DNA of 48,994 bases from a virus. Location: IMG/VR virus record IMGVR_UViG_3300018080_000248, positions 1 through 48,994 of that record. One strand, 5' to 3'. A program made the translations under genes and the position numbers. Position 1 is the stretch's first letter. Each line of letters opens with the position of its first letter. Shown one piece after another: positions 15,201 through 22,153 of this stretch. Below the pieces are notes generated by a model. That model was given only the letters and a program-made list of their open reading frames with translations, was not told the DNA's origin and searched no databases.

Positions 15201-15578
15201 ATGAGAACATTTGACACTGGCGCTACACGAGATTCCGACGATACAAAACTCGATTACGAAGGATTCTTGTCACCGGTCGCGTTAAAGCGATACGCCATGT
15301 ATCTGAACGAGCATCGTATTCAGGCAGACGGCAAGATGCGGGATAGTGACAATTGGCAAAAAGGGATTCCGCTCGACACTTACATGAAGTCAATGTTCCG
15401 TCACTTCATGGATTTATGGTTCAGGCACCGTGGCTACTGCGTTTTTGACGATCGTGATACGCATGAGATCACGTCAGAGGAAGCGCTCTGCGCAGTTATC
15501 TTCAATGCCTTCGGGTATTTACACGAACTTCTCTCTAAACAGCGAACTCCTGCGGATTACGCACACGGAGAACAGTAA
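15201..15578 (+). CDS. DUF5664 family protein (dATP/dGTP diphosphohydrolase N-terminal-like)
   Basis: ATG 15201 follows GAGGAAAGC. The 125-residue protein has the family pattern: ATRDSDDTKLDYEGFLSP near the start, a middle segment DSDNWQKGIPLDTYMKSMFRHFMDLW, and a helical, acidic end. Related proteins are often annotated as dATP/dGTP diphosphohydrolase N-terminal domains in phages and are thought to adjust the purine deoxynucleotide pool. That activity is not proven for the family in general. A HAD nucleotidase gene follows, which supports a nucleotide-pool role. Confidence 0.8.
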   Translation: MRTFDTGATRDSDDTKLDYEGFLSPVALKRYAMYLNEHRIQADGKMRDSDNWQKGIPLDTYMKSMFRHFMDLWFRHRGYCVFDDRDTHEITSEEALCAVIFNAFGYLHELLSKQRTPADYAHGEQ

Positions 15579-15582
15579 GACT

Positions 15583-16179
15583 ATGAAAATCGAACGTATC
15601 TTCTTAGACCTCGATGATGTACTGAATTGCTTCACGATGTCCGCGCTGCAATACCTCGGTTGCCCGGTCACCGCGCACGATAGCAGCGACTATGATCCAG
15701 CCTGGGGCTGGGATATTGTTGCTGCGGTTAACGCGCTGCACCCGACCCGTCAGTTCACGACGGCCGAGTTTTGGGAGAGTATTCCTCGTAACTTCTGGGC
15801 AAACGTCCCGAAGTCACGAGAATGCGACTCATTACTTAGGACATGCGCCTGGAGCGTCGGGCCGAAAAACGTCTGCATCCTTAGTAGCCCAACACTCGAC
15901 CCGGATTGCATGGCAGGCAAGCTCGAATGGATACAGCGCACCATGCCAACATGGCTTCACAGGCAATTCCTGGTAGGCCCGTGCAAGCAATTCTGTGCGG
16001 GCCCACGATCACTGTTAATTGACGACGGCGATCATAACATCGAAGCATTCCGCGAGGCTGGCGGGATGACTTTTCTAATCCCTCGGCCGTGGAATGTTGG
16101 CCACAAAACATCACATGCAACGGCAATGGTGCGGTTGCGTCAACTGTTAAATGCCATGACTACTCCACTGGCTCCTTGA
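15583..16179 (+). CDS. HAD-superfamily 5'(3')-nucleotidase-like protein
   Basis: ATG 15583 is used because the protein then opens with MKIERIFLDLDDVLNCF, the DxD nucleophile motif of HAD phosphatases. The second motif is ILSSPT. The acidic third motif is LIDDGDHNIEAFREAGG. The size (198 residues) fits phage 5'(3')-deoxyribonucleotidases. It would dephosphorylate nucleotides, consistent with the DUF5664 neighbour. A start further upstream would overlap the previous gene heavily and is rejected. Confidence 0.85.
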   Translation: MKIERIFLDLDDVLNCFTMSALQYLGCPVTAHDSSDYDPAWGWDIVAAVNALHPTRQFTTAEFWESIPRNFWANVPKSRECDSLLRTCAWSVGPKNVCILSSPTLDPDCMAGKLEWIQRTMPTWLHRQFLVGPCKQFCAGPRSLLIDDGDHNIEAFREAGGMTFLIPRPWNVGHKTSHATAMVRLRQLLNAMTTPLAP

Positions 16180-16187
16180 GACTATAA

Positions 16188-16754
16188 ATGCTTGAGACAA
16201 CTTGGATCGGGGAACTTGCACGATGGATCGGTAAATGCTTTCCACGAATCCGGCACCTGGAATGTACCGATATTGGCGTGCTCATAAAACGAGGCGCGCA
16301 AGTACGGGTATTAGATCCCGGCCTATGGTTATTCTGGCCCATCTGGACTTCGTTCTATTGCCGGCCGGGGAATATCCAGACAGCAGACTTACCGACTCAA
16401 GCGCTCACGACTGTCGATAAGAAGAACGTCGTGGTCGGCGGAATGCTTCGTTATGAATTCGATCGATCCCCTGAAGCTATTCGGAAAGCTTTAGTGGATA
16501 CCGACGACGTGGAAGCAGCCCTCGTTGACGAGGCACTCGGCGTGTTCTGCGCTCACATTACGTCGCTGCCGTTAAATAAATTACAGACTGAACGGGCTAC
16601 TGTAAATCGCTCTTTAACCGGCAAGCTCGGGACGGCGCTATCCGTTTACGGGGTAAAGGTTCTGCGCGCTCAGCTTACAGATTTCTCACCCTGCTTAACA
16701 CTTAACCATGTTGGCTTCCTGAAGCGCACCTTAAATGCGGAGTATGAAGAATGA
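16188..16754 (+). CDS. SPFH/Band 7 (prohibitin-like) domain protein
   Basis: The 188-residue product follows the SPFH pattern: an early beta region IGVLIKRGAQVRVLDPGLWLFWP, then QTADLPTQALTTVDKKNVVVGGMLRYEF (normal SPFH proteins also say 'the LTTKDN.V.V...V.Y'), a helix (VEAALVDEALGVFCAHI) and a last strand (YGVKVLRAQLTDF). Cellular relatives (HflK/C, stomatin, prohibitin) form membrane cages around proteases. Here no clear N-terminal transmembrane helix is visible. Phage copies are uncommon and could act as decoys or modulators of host membrane complexes; this is inference. Its stop overlaps the methyltransferase start. Confidence 0.8.
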   Translation: MLETTWIGELARWIGKCFPRIRHLECTDIGVLIKRGAQVRVLDPGLWLFWPIWTSFYCRPGNIQTADLPTQALTTVDKKNVVVGGMLRYEFDRSPEAIRKALVDTDDVEAALVDEALGVFCAHITSLPLNKLQTERATVNRSLTGKLGTALSVYGVKVLRAQLTDFSPCLTLNHVGFLKRTLNAEYEE

Positions 16755-17518
16755 AGCACGCTTTGATTAACGATGACTGTCTTGAGTATCTTGGGAAAGT
16801 CAACCGTAGATGGGATACTATTTTTGCTGATCCGCCAGATAACATTGGCCGCAAATACAGTAGCTACAATGACAAGTTACCGGAAAGCGAGTACAAAGAA
16901 AAGCTCTGGGCGTGGTTATACGCCTTCACAGGCGCAGCTAATACGGTTTGGTTTAGCTTCAACGCTAAATGGCTACCGTATATCGGCCACATCTCTTTTG
17001 TTTTAGCAGGCGAGCGTAAACTTGAGATTAAACCGTGCGTCCAAACCTTCACGTTCGGTCAACACAATCACCATGATCTCGGCAATAATTACCGGCCACT
17101 CTGGCGGTTTCGCAATGGGAATTCGCCGTTATTTCCGGAGTATATCCGCGTTCCGTCATGGCGGCAAAAGAACGGCGACAAACGAGCCGATCCGCGCGGC
17201 CGAGTGCCCGGCGACGTATTCGACTTCCCAAGGGTAACCGGTAACTCCGGGCAGCGCCGTAAATGGCATCCGACACAGCTTCACGAGGGGCTTGTCGAGC
17301 GGTGCATCAAACTCACGACGCATACGGGCGGCTCAGTGCTTGATCCGTTTGGTGGCACCGGCACTGTCCTAAGAGTGTGTAAACGACTCAATAAGCCATG
17401 CACGGTCATTGAGGTTGATTCAGAATACTGTACGCATATTGCTGCCGAACACGAAATGGCACTCCATTCTGTTTCCACGGAATCTCGAACTTGGTTAATC
17501 GATTATTATCACCAATGA
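16751..17518 (+). CDS. DNA N4-cytosine or N6-adenine methyltransferase (beta class)
   Basis: The catalytic motif IV comes first (FADPPDN at about residues 25-31). The SAM-binding motif I comes late (LDPFGGTGT). This order is that of beta-class amino methyltransferases. WHPTQLHEGLVERCIKL precedes motif I as usual. At 255 residues it is a stand-alone enzyme; no restriction endonuclease is next to it, so it most likely protects phage DNA from host restriction or regulates phage DNA. The recognition site cannot be read from the sequence. It is the last gene of the early strand and faces the integrase gene 23 bp away. Confidence 0.88.
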   Translation: MKHALINDDCLEYLGKVNRRWDTIFADPPDNIGRKYSSYNDKLPESEYKEKLWAWLYAFTGAANTVWFSFNAKWLPYIGHISFVLAGERKLEIKPCVQTFTFGQHNHHDLGNNYRPLWRFRNGNSPLFPEYIRVPSWRQKNGDKRADPRGRVPGDVFDFPRVTGNSGQRRKWHPTQLHEGLVERCIKLTTHTGGSVLDPFGGTGTVLRVCKRLNKPCTVIEVDSEYCTHIAAEHEMALHSVSTESRTWLIDYYHQ

Positions 17519-17541
17519 TAAGAGTTACTGGCGTTTCGGGT

Positions 17542-18708
17542 TCATTCTTGATTGTATAACCAGCCGCGAACTTTGTCGGCTAAGACCTTCAGTCGGCTGA
17601 TCTCATCTAAATTCAATTGACGGTACGTTCGCTTCTGAACGCTCTTATTGGTGTGGCCCATCGTTAGGTCAATCATAGCCTGGTCCGGTACGGAGTCAAC
17701 TACCGTGGCGTAGGTGTGCCGCAGCGAGCCGAGCCCGACTCCCGCTGTGCGTTGGCCTATCTGCTCTAGAAGCCGACCGAACGCCGTAACCAACGATCTT
17801 GATCCGCTGTCATGCGTGTATGGCTTACCGTGTTGTGTAAGCAGTAATTGTTGTTCGCATGTCGCCGGGTGCTTGCGGTGATTGATCCAGTAATCCTTGA
17901 TCGCCCTCACGGTTTCCGGCCACAAGACCGCCTTACGTTGTTGCTTTGTTTTAACGCGCCGGAAATCGTGATAGGAAAATCCGCCCGCAGGATTATTAAC
18001 ATGAATACGGCTATGCGGTACGGCAATCGTGTCACCCGGATAGAATGCGCAGTTGATACCGAGAAGGATCGCGACCTTCATACCCGGCTTCGCGGCGGCA
18101 AGGGTCGCTAAGATCGATTCGCGATCTAAGAACCTCACAACCCCAGCTTCTTCTTGCTCCGCTTCGATCGCTTTAAGCTTAGGGGCCTTGAACCGTGGCC
18201 CAAAGTTGATCTCGTCGAAGAAGCCCATCCCCCTTGGCCCGCCCCAATTGAAGACAGCCCTCGTGGACATGATGATGTTCTTTTGCGTCCGCAGGCTTCG
18301 GCCAGATTCCTCAAGCTTAGTCGCGACCATCGCGAAGTGAATCGGGCTAAGCGACTCGACCGGCATCCCACTCAGGCCGGCATCGCGGAAAAGCGCGGGC
18401 AGCACGAGGTAATCTCGTCGCGTCCTACCGGCGAGCTTCCCGGCGGAGATCCTCGCGTCAACGTCACTTAGATGCTTCTCAAGGAGCTTATCAACCGTAA
18501 TGCCACTGTTGTGCGTCGGTGGCTGAATGCCGGCCAAGAGATAATCCCTCTCTTTTAGCCATAACTGCAAGGCGGCGTCTCGGTCGTCTAGTCGGCCGAA
18601 GTAATAGACCTTCCCATAAATCCTCTTGGACCATTGGCCGCTCGGGTGGACGGTCAACGGGAAGTCTGAATGCTTTCGTTTCCAGTCGCGGTGCTCATTC
18701 AGGGTCAT
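17542..18708 (-). CDS. int: Tyrosine integrase, planctomycete-like
   Basis: The ATG with GGAGG just upstream gives 388 residues; a further ATG four codons earlier contains that site and is rejected. The N-terminus (HPSGQWSKRIYGKVYYFG) is typical of integrases I associate with planctomycetes. In the catalytic domain I see SLRHTYATV (R330, H331), MGHTNKS (H352) and the probable tyrosine Y362 in KRTYRQ. The first catalytic arginine expected near residues 219-226 is not clear: the segment reads NCAFYPGD. It should integrate the phage DNA at a host site. It has its own promoter at 18753-18781. Confidence 0.9.
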   Translation of the reverse strand: MTLNEHRDWKRKHSDFPLTVHPSGQWSKRIYGKVYYFGRLDDRDAALQLWLKERDYLLAGIQPPTHNSGITVDKLLEKHLSDVDARISAGKLAGRTRRDYLVLPALFRDAGLSGMPVESLSPIHFAMVATKLEESGRSLRTQKNIIMSTRAVFNWGGPRGMGFFDEINFGPRFKAPKLKAIEAEQEEAGVVRFLDRESILATLAAAKPGMKVAILLGINCAFYPGDTIAVPHSRIHVNNPAGGFSYHDFRRVKTKQQRKAVLWPETVRAIKDYWINHRKHPATCEQQLLLTQHGKPYTHDSGSRSLVTAFGRLLEQIGQRTAGVGLGSLRHTYATVVDSVPDQAMIDLTMGHTNKSVQKRTYRQLNLDEISRLKVLADKVRGWLYNQE

Positions 18709-18752
18709 TGGTGCCTCCATCTCAAGGGTAGCTTATCAAGTTGTCTATCCCT

Positions 18753-18781
18753 ATTGTAGTTTGGCACCGATACCTCGTCAA
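18753..18781 (-). promoter_or_regulatory. int: sigma70-like promoter of the integrase gene
   Basis: Read on the minus strand it is TTGACG, a 17-base spacer, then TACAAT. The start point would fall near 18746, about 38 bases before the integrase start codon. Confidence 0.7.
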
Positions 18782-19205
18782 GCGTAGTGTCGAGCGTGAT
18801 AGAGGGGCACTAGGAAATAGGTGTCGTCGCAAGTCTAGTGGACATAAGAACTTACGCCACGCCTAAAAGTAGATGCAACGGGTGCTGTGCCCTTGCTTAA
18901 TTCCATTAAAACCCCACTTAACCTGTTGCGTGGCAACCACTTATGGAAATTCCAGAATTATTTCTGTTTTTCCAAGAAGCACCAATAGAAAGCAGTAAAA
19001 AGCAACAAGAATACCGTGCCGAGCGTGGCCACGCTCGGTTTCTCGGGGTAATGAATACGAAGCCCGCAGCCTGCTATCACGAGCCGTTAAGCGGCCATAC
19101 GCGGCCTCCTGAGGGCTCGCTGGCTGGATAGTCGCCGATCGCAAACGGCCTCGTATCGAGCGTCTGCTGCGTCTGTGAGCTATACTTGAATTAGAGGTAC
19201 TCACC
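18782..19205. other. Non-coding stretch around the integrase, candidate attP region
   Basis: No gene is credible between the integrase promoter and 19206. The stretch holds short dyads (GTTGC/GCAAC at 18925-18937; flanking direct repeats of CCACTTA) and a TAAG/CTTA dyad near 18845-18856. These are compatible with an attachment core and arm sites, but no core can be fixed without a host junction. A perfect 20-bp palindrome lies at 19019-19038. Confidence 0.35.
19019..19038. terminator. Perfect 20-bp palindrome, possible late-operon terminator or operator
   Basis: CCGAGCGTGG is followed immediately by its reverse complement CCACGCTCGG. It can fold as a 7-bp stem with a 6-base loop, followed on the plus strand by TTTCTC. 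It lies downstream of the last minus-strand late gene. T-tracts are weak, so a protein-binding palindrome is equally possible. Confidence 0.4.
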
Positions 19206-19622
19206 ATGCAACATATCGCTTTGCTCTCATTCATTCTTTGGTTGCCGGGCGCCGATGGAAAGGAGGCCGAGGGACGAGAGGCTGATCGAGCGCGAGAGGC
19301 CGAACGTCGTCGGCAGAAGATCGAGATAAACAAGAGGCACGAGGAGCTATGGGAGCTTCTTGAGATATTATACCCAGAGCTTGCCCAGCAGAGTCAACCG
19401 CTAAAGAACTTCTCTGCCCATGCGCCGGCCACTAAGAGGATTGCCGCCCAGGCAGCTTTAAGGGCACGCAGAATTAGCTTCCTACTATGCTGGAGGTCTG
19501 CTACAGCGCCTAGGATTCCTTCTTCCCTCTCCCCGGGCAGGCCGTACACGTCGGCCTGTAACCCCTGGACGGCTCCATCGCAAGCTTCAAACCTGGCGAT
19601 ATGTTCCCGTACCTCGACGTGA
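19206..19622 (+). CDS. Doubtful plus-strand ORF antisense to the last late gene
   Basis: ATG 19206 follows AGAGG and a TATACT box at 19181. The first 65 codons look coding: a hydrophobic start (MQHIALLSFILWLPG), then a charged coiled coil (DRAREAERRRQKIEINKRHEELWELL). The second half lies antisense to the gene at 19394-19678 and looks like its shadow. It may be a small convergent gene, a gene cut by rearrangement, or not real. Confidence 0.3.
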   Translation: MQHIALLSFILWLPGADGKEAEGREADRAREAERRRQKIEINKRHEELWELLEILYPELAQQSQPLKNFSAHAPATKRIAAQAALRARRISFLLCWRSATAPRIPSSLSPGRPYTSACNPWTAPSQASNLAICSRTST

Positions 19623-19678
19623 TAGCTTGCTAAATCGGCACGAAGGGCTTCCAGAGTTTTGGTTTCGGCGGCCGTCAT
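19394..19678 (-). CDS. Small coiled-coil membrane protein, possible lysis accessory
   Basis: The start follows CTGGAG. The 94-residue product has an N-terminal helical, charged half (TKTLEALRADLASYHVEVREHIARFE) and one C-terminal membrane segment (AAWAAILLVAGAWAEKFF). This build is common in phage accessory proteins near lysis genes, such as haemolysin XhlA-like or DUF1515-like proteins. It is the last gene of the late operon. Exact role unknown. Confidence 0.65.
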   Translation of the reverse strand: MTAAETKTLEALRADLASYHVEVREHIARFEACDGAVQGLQADVYGLPGEREEGILGAVADLQHSRKLILRALKAAWAAILLVAGAWAEKFFSG

Positions 19679-19741
19679 TTTATCTCCAGGATAACCTCAC
19701 GGAGGGCCGGCGTAGGGTTTGCACCCCAGCCGGCGAATCTC

Positions 19742-19799
19742 CGTAGGAGGAAATCTTACTTATTGAGCATCGTAGGAGGAAATCTTATTTATTGAGCAT
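19742..19799. repeat. 29-bp tandem duplication at a gene end
   Basis: CGTAGGAGGAAATCTTACTT (then ATTGAGCAT) at 19742-19770 is repeated at 19771-19799 with one base changed. The second copy contains the last codons and stop of the membrane protein at 19785. It appears to be a recent duplication of the 3' end. Confidence 0.9.
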
Positions 19800-20189
19800 C
19801 GCGATTTCAGGCGGCGTATTGCTCGCCTTAACGAGAGCCTCATTGAGCTTGGACTCAATAATGCTACGACCGTCTTCGGTGTCAAGCTTCGCCTTCAGCA
19901 CGCGCTCGAAAATCTGCCCAAACTCTTCGAGTACCGCCGTCTCGCCGGCAAGGAAAGTCTTACCAACGTCCTTTAGCTTCGCGGCCATGGCGCTGTAGTC
20001 GCCGACTGAGTAATCGACGAGGAACTCGGAAGTCTTCGTTAGGCCGTACTCGCTGAGCTTCAGGGCCATTTGGGCGGCGCCTCGACGACGCTCCTCACGC
20101 GCGGTGTCCTTTTTTAGCAACCAACTAATACCAACCTTACCGGCGCCAGCGCCGACGATACAAAGCAAAATCACTTCAAGCAAACTCAT
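19785..20189 (-). CDS. Membrane-anchored hypothetical protein, holin candidate
   Basis: AGAGG precedes the start. A single N-terminal membrane segment (LLEVILLCIVGAGAGKVGISWLL) is followed by KKDTAREERRRG and a helical soluble domain of about 100 residues. It lies among envelope and lysis genes. A one-span holin or a membrane-anchored partner of the hydrolases is possible; the large soluble domain is unusual for a holin. The stop codon lies in a 29-bp tandem duplication. Confidence 0.65.
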   Translation of the reverse strand: MSLLEVILLCIVGAGAGKVGISWLLKKDTAREERRRGAAQMALKLSEYGLTKTSEFLVDYSVGDYSAMAAKLKDVGKTFLAGETAVLEEFGQIFERVLKAKLDTEDGRSIIESKLNEALVKASNTPPEIAMLNK

Positions 20190-20231
20190 TGGGGACCTCT
20201 TCTTCAGTTTGTGGTGTTATTCAATACCTAG

Positions 20232-20963
20232 TTACGATGTAAGTGTTTTCCATTTGCCGACAATTCCACCGGCGCCGCCGCCAAGGATGGATAGCAGCGA
20301 CAAAAGAACCGTAATACCAACTGGCACGCCCCGGTCAGGTTTCGGTTCGGGCTTAGACGGCCTAGGGGTCACTGGAGGCTGCACCGACGGATCAGGCGCC
20401 GGGCATATATCGCAGTCTTCCTGCTGATGCTGTTCCTGGTGCCGATACCGATACGGCAGTAGCGGCCGTCGAAAAATCGGGAAGATCGGGAAGATCCGCC
20501 CATCGCGATTAAAGATCGGTCCACCGGCCATGTGAGAAGCGTAAGCCACTTCGCTCAAGAGATCCCCTGCGTCATCGGGCACTGCCGCTCCGCTGACTTC
20601 GTATACCACGTAGCCATCGGATTTCTGCACCCTAATAGTAGGAAGCTCCGTTACGTTTTTCGCATACCTATCCTTGAAGGCTCTACTGTCAGTCGTGATG
20701 CGGTGAAAGTGAACTTGTGACTTCAATTCAGCCAGGTCCGCATTCTCATCGAACCACGCTAGAATTTCCGTGTGTCGATCTCCACCGTCACCAATGACGC
20801 TCATAAACCATTTGTCGCTATCTTGCGGGAGATTGAACACGCGCTCTCGGGCAATCGGCTCGGCATCTGGCTCGGCGCCTGTTGCTACCTTGAAGGCGCA
20901 TAGCATTAACACAAACACAAGGGCCCCGGCGCCCCAGATAAACCATTCATTTTTCGGTTGCAT
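20232..20963 (-). CDS. Membrane protein with thioredoxin-like middle, no CxxC
   Basis: The start is set at the ATG giving MQPKNEWFIWGAGALVFVLML, after AAAGAGAG. An N-terminal membrane segment is followed by a domain of about 110 residues. Its order (WFMSVIGDGGDRHTEILAWFDEN; FHRITTD; LPTIRVQKSDGYVVYEVSG) resembles a thioredoxin fold, but the active-site CxxC is absent. Then comes a His/Gln and proline-rich linker (RHQEQHQQEDCDICPAPDP) and a second membrane segment (VPVGITVLLSLLSILGGGAGG). It may span the envelope as a lysis or host-modifying factor. Function unknown. Confidence 0.68.
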   Translation of the reverse strand: MQPKNEWFIWGAGALVFVLMLCAFKVATGAEPDAEPIARERVFNLPQDSDKWFMSVIGDGGDRHTEILAWFDENADLAELKSQVHFHRITTDSRAFKDRYAKNVTELPTIRVQKSDGYVVYEVSGAAVPDDAGDLLSEVAYASHMAGGPIFNRDGRIFPIFPIFRRPLLPYRYRHQEQHQQEDCDICPAPDPSVQPPVTPRPSKPEPKPDRGVPVGITVLLSLLSILGGGAGGIVGKWKTLTS

Positions 20964-20977
20964 TTCGTACTCTCTTT

Positions 20978-21520
20978 CTAGTATGGGTAAGGTGCATGAG
21001 GCGAATATACGGGTGTTACCGCCCACCCGAAACTGGCCTGCCATTCACGAATAAATTCTTTGCGAGGCAGCCAGGTAAATTTAGAGATGTCATTATTATC
21101 AAGAAGCGTAGCCCACTCGCTATCGAGATGAACGAGGGTTACCATGTGCGCACCGCCGTTGACGGTGACGCCGCAGCCACGACGGGTACGGCAAGCCCAT
21201 TCCAAAAAGCGAACGTCCCCGTCGATTGTGTAAGCATACCGAATCCCCCGGCTATCCATCTTTCGTGCAATGGACGTAGCCCACTCCCCACCGTAGAACT
21301 CGCTCCTCCACGCTCTCGCTGCCTCGCTGCGATTCTGCCAGCGAAGCAGTGTAACCAACGAAGCATGTACGCATGATCCACCAGCGTAATTCGCCTCTCT
21401 CATATCGGGCGGTATGTTAATTGCCGGCCACTCGGTTGCGAAGGTCGGGTAATCACCTCGGTATGTATTGCAGCCACAGACCAAAGCCAAGAGGACTACT
21501 GCTACTGCTAGTTCTTTCAT
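20978..21520 (-). CDS. C39-like cysteine peptidase lipoprotein
   Basis: The 180-residue product starts with a lipoprotein signal (VLLALVCGC, lipid-modified C17). The mature part has a papain-like triad pattern: C50 in NYAGGSCVHASLVTLLRWQ, H125 in NGGAHMVTLVHLD, and N/D in LLDNND. This resembles the C39 peptidase family. It would be anchored in the envelope and could cleave a peptide or peptidoglycan cross-link. It is co-translated with the permuted NlpC/P60 gene (ATGA overlap), so the two hydrolases probably act together in lysis or envelope remodelling. Confidence 0.78.
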   Translation of the reverse strand: MKELAVAVVLLALVCGCNTYRGDYPTFATEWPAINIPPDMREANYAGGSCVHASLVTLLRWQNRSEAARAWRSEFYGGEWATSIARKMDSRGIRYAYTIDGDVRFLEWACRTRRGCGVTVNGGAHMVTLVHLDSEWATLLDNNDISKFTWLPRKEFIREWQASFGWAVTPVYSPHAPYPY

Positions 21521-22074
21521 TTGATTCTTTCTGGTTTCTCGACGATCCCAAGCCGCCTTAACTTGCGCATCAGGTTATTAGGCGACCAACGGGAAGCATT
21601 GGTTGTATTAAAGATCCCGATGTGAGATAATTGCTCTGCTACGAATTCAGAACAAAAGAAAGACGAGAGGTTCTCTCCTCTGAGCACCCCTTGTATCGCA
21701 GCCCAAATTTTTCCACCTGCATGAAGGGCGCCTGTGCTGTCGTAGCTACGCCCCAGCATACTATCAGAATGCGCACAAAGGCGTGCGCATTCATGTAGGT
21801 ACAATGGTCTAGCCAACCGGTAGACCCAAACTTTTCCGTCATATAATCGGATACCGGTCTTGAGAGGCTGAGAACGAACGCCAAATCCGTGCGCGCTATC
21901 AAAGAGCCGAAGGCCCCGCTTGGATGAGTTATTGTAGCCAACGATCCCGACATGCGACAAACTCCAGAATGGAATACCGAATGAACACAAATTCACGCCA
22001 GCGCTAATCCAGTGATGACCAGAAAAACCGATAATATCGCCAGGTTTGATACAATCCAGAATTTCAGATGACAT
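21517..22074 (-). CDS. Permuted NlpC/P60 (YiiX-like) hydrolase
   Basis: The 185-residue product has the permuted papain-like layout of the YiiX/YaeF family: KPGDIIGF at the start, histidine H41 in LSHVGIVGY, and the cysteine C141 late in FFCSEFVAEQL. Family members are probable peptidoglycan or amide hydrolases, and some act on lipids. No classic lysozyme, amidase or transglycosylase is visible in the late operon, so this is the best endolysin candidate. No signal peptide is present, so it would need a holin for access. It overlaps the C39-like gene. Confidence 0.8.
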   Translation of the reverse strand: MSSEILDCIKPGDIIGFSGHHWISAGVNLCSFGIPFWSLSHVGIVGYNNSSKRGLRLFDSAHGFGVRSQPLKTGIRLYDGKVWVYRLARPLYLHECARLCAHSDSMLGRSYDSTGALHAGGKIWAAIQGVLRGENLSSFFCSEFVAEQLSHIGIFNTTNASRWSPNNLMRKLRRLGIVEKPERIK

Positions 22075-22153
22075 GCGAAAGCTCGTAGAGAAAAGGGAAA
22101 ACGATACCCACCATTATACAAGGCCGAGTTTCTTGCTTTCTAAAAGTGCCGCG

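Noticed and set aside
18941-19333. Minus-strand frame of 130 codons downstream of the late operon
   Set aside because: Arginine/serine-rich shadow of the opposite frame; no ribosome-binding site; contains the palindrome at 19019-19038.
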